In this document: in pieces, positions 39,664-40,763 of the stretch | How the letters are laid out: each line of letters starts with the position of its first letter | Numbering within the stretch: the stretch's first letter is position 1 | Assembly (NCBI GenBank): GCA_021787635.1 | Contig: JAJYLO010000003.1 | Span: 1 to 40,763 of the forward strand | Direction of reading: 5' to 3' | Length of the DNA: 40,763 nucleotides | From: a bacterium | Lineage (GTDB): Bacteria > Patescibacteriota > Microgenomatia > UBA1406 > GWC2-37-13 | The notes under the pieces: model-generated | Told to the model about the DNA's origin: nothing | What the model saw: only the letters and a program-made list of their open reading frames with translations | The model's database searches: none | Made by a program: the position numbers and the translations under genes

Positions 39664-40527
39664 CTATAGGGCCAAAAGGAAATCAAGTGTTTTTTGCTTG
39701 CGAAGAATTGTTGCATAATAATAGCTGTTTTGCTTGGCCGTTTCCCGTTCTTTTTCATTAGTAATATTGCCTAAAAGTTTGTTTATCTCTTCCGGTTCGA
39801 CGGTAATTTTTTCCTTCTCGGCAACCTCCGATAAGACAAATTCCAGTTTGTAAGTATCTTCTATTTCTTGGCGATACCGTTTTTTGAGATCATCGATGGT
39901 AATATTTTTTGATTTCAAATAGGCATCCATCGTCAAACCGATCTTTTGTACGTCATCGACCAATCGGCTCAGGCGCTGATTTAGCTCTTCCTCGACGACC
40001 AGATCGGAAATTTCAAATTTTGTTTCTTTGAGGACGGCCGCCAAAATTTCGTTGAGCAGTTTTTCTTTGTTTTCCGTTTCTTTTTTCGGCTCTTCGCCTT
40101 TACCCGGCACCCAGATATCTTTTTTCTTATTTTCTGCCTTTACATTTTTAATCTCTTCTTTATAATTGCCTAAATCAACGAGCGGCTTTTCAGCGATTGT
40201 GAATTTAATCTCCCAATCCTGGCCTTCTTTGGCCGAAGTCAGATCAACGCGGGGAGCAATAATCGGCTGGAGATTTTCCTTTTTGACGATTTCCTCATAT
40301 ATGTGGGGAAGAAAATCATTGAGCATTTCCTTAAGAATACCTTCCTTGGAAATATGCTTTTTGGCAATGTCCGCCGGCGCTTTTCCCTTGCGGAAACCTT
40401 CGACGGTCAACTGCGACTGCAGGTGAATGAAAGCCTTTTTCCGTTCTTCCTCAATGTCTTTAAGCGGGACCGTAACAATAATTTCGGTTGTTTTTTTTGC
40501 GGCCGCCGTTTTTTTGTAGGTGTACAT
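39664..40527 (-). CDS. tig: Trigger factor without the FKBP domain
   Basis: Trigger factor is the ribosome-bound chaperone for nascent chains. The N-terminal ribosome-binding domain is recognisable by TVEGFRKGKAP, the conserved docking loop (about residues 41-51). The C-terminal chaperone part (about 155-287) carries the helical arms, with VEEELNQRLSRLVDDVQK and IDDLKKRYRQEIEDTYKLE. The central peptidyl-prolyl isomerase domain is missing: a short Lys-rich link (KAENKKKDIWVPGKGEEPKK) connects the parts, giving 287 aa instead of about 430. FKBP-less forms exist in several small-genome bacteria. It lies between a lysozyme-like gene 6 bases upstream and the DUF5660-like gene. Confidence 0.88.
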   Translation of the reverse strand: MYTYKKTAAAKKTTEIIVTVPLKDIEEERKKAFIHLQSQLTVEGFRKGKAPADIAKKHISKEGILKEMLNDFLPHIYEEIVKKENLQPIIAPRVDLTSAKEGQDWEIKFTIAEKPLVDLGNYKEEIKNVKAENKKKDIWVPGKGEEPKKETENKEKLLNEILAAVLKETKFEISDLVVEEELNQRLSRLVDDVQKIGLTMDAYLKSKNITIDDLKKRYRQEIEDTYKLEFVLSEVAEKEKITVEPEEINKLLGNITNEKERETAKQNSYYYATILRKQKTLDFLLAL

Positions 40528-40533
40528 ACAGAA

Positions 40534-40763
40534 TTATAATTCTACTTTATTTTCACCCAAAAACAACGGCAATTTATCTTCTTCCTGCCTAAACTGGTTA
40601 ATAAAATTCTGTACCCGAATTGCCCAAGTTGGACTCTCCGAATAAATCCGGCCGATTGCCGGCACACTGGTAGCACCGCGATTGATATAATTTAAGCGCA
40701 GACCTTGAGCGACGGTATCGATGCTTTGGCTCCAGTTATCAAATTTTATATAGCCACCACCCC
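40534..40763 (-). CDS. Lysozyme-like protein, C-terminal part (cut by window edge)
   Basis: A minus-strand frame enters from the right edge and stops at 40534. Its 75 codons read KFDNWSQSIDTVAQGLRLNY, then TSVPAIGRIYSESPTWAIRV and FINQF, and end in a polar tail. This aligns with the C-terminal half of the 198-aa lysozyme-like protein (KFNSYDDAIKTIAAGIKKDY...), so it should be a paralogue. The catalytic part lies outside the window. It is the first visible gene of the operon with tig, six bases downstream. Confidence 0.75.
   Translation of the reverse strand, partial: GGGYIKFDNWSQSIDTVAQGLRLNYINRGATSVPAIGRIYSESPTWAIRVQNFINQFRQEEDKLPLFLGENKVEL

Noticed and set aside
1-40763. CRISPR array, insertion sequence or prophage
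   Set aside because: No regularly spaced direct repeats, no transposase or integrase motifs and no phage structural genes were seen in the ORF set or while reading the window.

Overview
This window most likely comes from a Candidate Phyla Radiation (Patescibacteria) genome, probably the Microgenomates group. That is an inference from gene content and style, not from a database search. The signs are shortened core proteins (an FKBP-less trigger factor, a 220-aa DNA polymerase III delta-like protein), many lineage-style hypothetical and surface proteins, and genes packed end to end. A TATAAT-like box also sits only 6-9 bases before many start codons, which implies leaderless mRNAs.

Layout. 1-~295 is the 3' end of a 23S rRNA, followed at once by ruvC with no room for a 5S gene. 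316-10761 is mostly housekeeping: ruvC, gpmI, a PfkB sugar kinase (minus), a holA-like gene, a phosphomannomutase/phosphoglucomutase, a membrane protein, a GT4 glycosyltransferase, a ferritin-VIT1 metal transporter, dus (minus) and a small helical protein. 10763-25434 is an accessory block built around a 2938-aa protein. That protein combines a long helical N-terminus, a Pro-rich linker, two hydrophobic segments, a beta-rich region, a GT2-type glycosyltransferase domain and a C-terminal Ser/Thr kinase domain. Next to it are small helical and beta proteins and, converging from the other strand, a 945-aa protein with two HExxH motifs and a TM-anchored extracellular protein.

25521-30201 encodes cell-surface material: a Cys-rich anchored protein, a TM-anchored small protein, a run of very small membrane proteins (62, 33, 26 and 98 aa), and a secreted Cys-rich/Ig-like protein ending in a dockerin-like domain. 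A gene broken by two frameshifts follows (30202-30778), then a beta-propeller-like gene. On the minus strand (36807 down to 31880) are an unknown 283-aa protein, a secreted 202-aa protein with a strong ribosome binding site and flanking terminators, an unknown 256-aa protein, an alpha-glucan phosphorylase and a small ORF.

36969-37421 is a decayed gene with an in-frame TAG. Then come abutting tRNA-Arg(TCG) and tRNA-Lys(CTT) genes, a membrane-anchored methyltransferase, a KGG-repeat protein (minus), a lysozyme-like protein, and a minus-strand operon of a second lysozyme-like gene (cut by the window edge), trigger factor and a small lineage-type protein.

The most interesting part is 10763-25434: an apparent glycosyltransferase-kinase giant with neighbouring uncharacterised partners, in sequence whose base composition changes abruptly inside genes.
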